A DNA stretch of 64,000 nt, taken from Fragilariopsis cylindrus CCMP1102. Taxonomy: Eukaryota; Bacillariophyta; Bacillariophyceae; Bacillariales; Bacillariaceae. Both the position numbers and the translations under genes were made by a program. Where the stretch lies: assembly GCA_900095095.1 (NCBI GenBank), contig FMBT01000300.1, forward strand, positions 248,001 through 312,000, given 5' to 3'. The notes under the pieces were generated by a model. The model saw only the letters and a list, made by a program, of their open reading frames with translations. It had not been told where the DNA came from and searched no databases. Below, piece by piece: positions 63,991-64,000 of the stretch. The stretch's first letter is position 1, and each line of letters starts with the position of its first letter.

Positions 63991-64000
63991 AGCTGTGTGA

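Noticed and set aside
1-64000. Mobile elements, virus-derived sequence or CRISPR array
   Set aside because: I looked for polymerase, integrase, transposase and capsid motifs, terminal repeats and spaced direct repeats, and found none. Repeats present are microsatellites and short words.

Overview
The window looks like nuclear DNA of a diatom, probably a pennate one. The genes are eukaryotic, AT-rich and dense, lie on both strands, and have few short GT-AG introns (about 70 to 410 nt). Many proteins carry poly-Asn, poly-Ser or poly-Asp tracts. Several carry a signal peptide with a Phe right after the predicted cleavage site, the stramenopile sign of plastid import through the ER. I see no virus, transposon, CRISPR array or operon. 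One 5S rRNA gene is present.

Layout: 1-2.1 kb is repeat-rich spacer with an isolated 5S rRNA gene on the minus strand. 2.1-8.2 kb holds plastid ferrochelatase (+), a plastid-type J-domain/coiled-coil protein (-) and RNA polymerase III subunit RPC8 (+). 8.8-13.9 kb holds a WD40 protein (+), an RRM protein (+) and a small bromodomain-NET protein (-). 14.4-20.5 kb holds a plastid-type NDH-2 (+), an HSL-type alpha/beta hydrolase (-) and a low-complexity unknown (-). 21.7-27.7 kb holds a split HMG-box protein, SmB and PP1 catalytic subunit (all -). 28.3-32.6 kb holds PrimPol (+) and a GNAT acetyltransferase (-). 33.3-42.4 kb holds an mARC-like MOSC protein (+), PUS7 (-), an unknown mitochondrial-type protein (-), a YiiX-like papain-fold protein (+) and a DUF1697 protein (+). 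42.8-51.9 kb holds two divergent receptor genes. 52.3-64 kb holds COQ9 (+), Rpn9/PSMD13 (-), a Golgi-type glycosyltransferase candidate (+), a Sld3/Treslin-like protein (+), a DHHC palmitoyltransferase (-), a NIFK/Nop15-like RRM protein (+) and a partial VOC protein (-).

The most striking locus is the head-to-head pair at 42.8-51.9 kb. Each gene fuses a bacterial ABC-type solute-binding fold to a seven-helix bundle and a cytoplasmic coiled coil, which is the plan of a GABA-B-like receptor with a different sensor. They share a promoter region of about 0.9 kb and could form a heterodimer.

Most other genes are housekeeping and unrelated to their neighbours. Functional themes are plastid proteins (ferrochelatase, J-protein, NDH-2, GNAT), RNA and chromatin (RPC8, SmB, PUS7, NIFK-like, bromodomain, HMG) and replication (PrimPol, Sld3-like).

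Caution: four genes (PrimPol, GNAT and both receptors) have reading-frame breaks that all look like one missing base, nearly all in A/T runs of 4-5. I treat these as likely sequence errors, so those protein models are provisional. Names rest on motif recognition by eye; no database search was run.
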